Of a DNA stretch of 19,527 nucleotides, positions 18,944 through 19,527 are shown one piece after another. The stretch's first letter is position 1; each line of letters starts with the position of its first letter. Source of the stretch: Acanthaster planci (Eukaryota; Echinodermata; Asteroidea; Valvatida; Acanthasteridae). The position numbers were made by a program, and so were the translations under genes. The stretch lies in assembly GCF_001949145.1 (NCBI RefSeq), contig NW_019091368.1, positions 1,976,277-1,995,803 of the forward strand, written 5' to 3'. Under the pieces are notes generated by a model that saw nothing but the letters and a program-made list of their open reading frames with translations, was not told the DNA's origin and searched no databases.

Positions 18944-19527
18944 TTAGTCTCGGGAATTCAAATCGTTATGTTTATATGCAGTCAGATAATTCAGTGCACC
19001 AGATTTTATTCAAATTTAACCCGCAAATGGCTTATTTGGCTGGTACGCGGAGAGTACGAGTAGGTACAGTGGAGGGTGCACCCAGCAAATAAATTCCCAC
19101 AGACGCTAGTGATAAATCCTAATACTTACAAATCTCATAGGTGTTCAGGCTGCACAGAATCATGACGATCAATATGTCTAATTCTTACACTTTCCTTTCA
19201 ATTTTTGGTAGGATTAACAATGACGTTTTGAGAAATTTTCACCCAAATTTGACCACCTCTAAACGAAGTATATGTCCCTATATAACCGGGAAATTGAAAG
19301 GGCTTTTATGAAAGAGATCACCAATTACATTCAAATTGCTCAGAATTGGAAGCCCTCAGTCCAGACCCAAGGTTCAGTGCCAGATTTATTAAATTATCCA
19401 ATTCCATGGCTCTCAGAACTCTCTAGTATAGAAAATCTGGAGTGTGTAACTTTTATGAAAGAGCTCAGAGGACAAATTTTTGGCCTTTAGACACGAGTGC
19501 ACCCTTGGGTGGACAGGTAGCTAATGA
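18944..19527. other. Right edge: intron 4 continued, one unexplained open frame
   Basis: No SUR exon found. A 72-residue frame at 19272-19490 (plus, true ATG, TAG stop) reads MSLYNREIERAFMKEITNYI at its start and repeats FMKE near its end (FMKELRGQ); the DNA repeat is CTTTTATGAAAGAG. It has a plausible helical composition but no domain that I recognise and no clear splice sites. It could be a repeat remnant. Confidence 0.4.

Noticed and set aside
1-19527. CRISPR array, phage or bacterial operon
   Set aside because: No regularly spaced direct repeats, no compact gene packing, and clear spliced animal genes instead.

Overview
The window is nuclear DNA from an animal, most likely an invertebrate deuterostome; an amphioxus-like chordate would fit best. 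The evidence is one intronless class A GPCR, one gene with short GT-AG introns whose protein matches the sulfonylurea-receptor (SUR, ABCC8/9) branch of ABC transporters, a decayed LINE reverse transcriptase, and several hairpin or foldback repeats in AT-richer non-coding DNA. Species cannot be proved from the sequence alone. There are no operons, ribosome binding sites, CRISPR arrays or recognisable RNA genes.

Layout. 1-3960: no supportable gene, only short chance frames and simple sequence. About 3960-4475 (minus): the C-terminal end of a CR1/jockey-type LINE reverse transcriptase, frameshifted. 4476-5900: no gene. 5949-6932 (plus): a complete single-exon rhodopsin-family receptor, with a good start context, an in-frame upstream stop and two overlapping AATAAA signals right after the stop codon. 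6946-9240: no gene, but a near-perfect 33-bp-arm hairpin at 7769-7838.

9240-15711 is a tandem array built around the first exon of the SUR-like gene. Three copies are visible: A (9244-9444) and B (about 12575-12799) are decayed, with internal deletions and frameshifts; C (15079-15687) is intact. Flanks are duplicated too: DNA downstream of A matches DNA downstream of B, and DNA upstream of B matches DNA upstream of C. Copy B carries two apparent insertions that A lacks: a poly-A-tailed retroposon-like segment (12800-13165) and a segment of about 460 bp with weak terminal inverted repeats (13562-14025).

15079-17295 (plus): the intact gene. Four exons, all joined in phase 0, give 395 residues covering TMD0, the L0 linker and the start of TMD1 of a SUR-type protein. 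The rest of the protein, including both nucleotide-binding domains, must lie beyond the right edge. 17296-19527 looks like intron 4 and contains a foldback repeat (about 18646-18943).

In known animals SUR proteins are the regulatory subunits of ATP-sensitive potassium channels, and TMD0 is the part that docks on the Kir6 pore. The GPCR and the SUR-like gene are simply neighbours; nothing in the sequence links them functionally.
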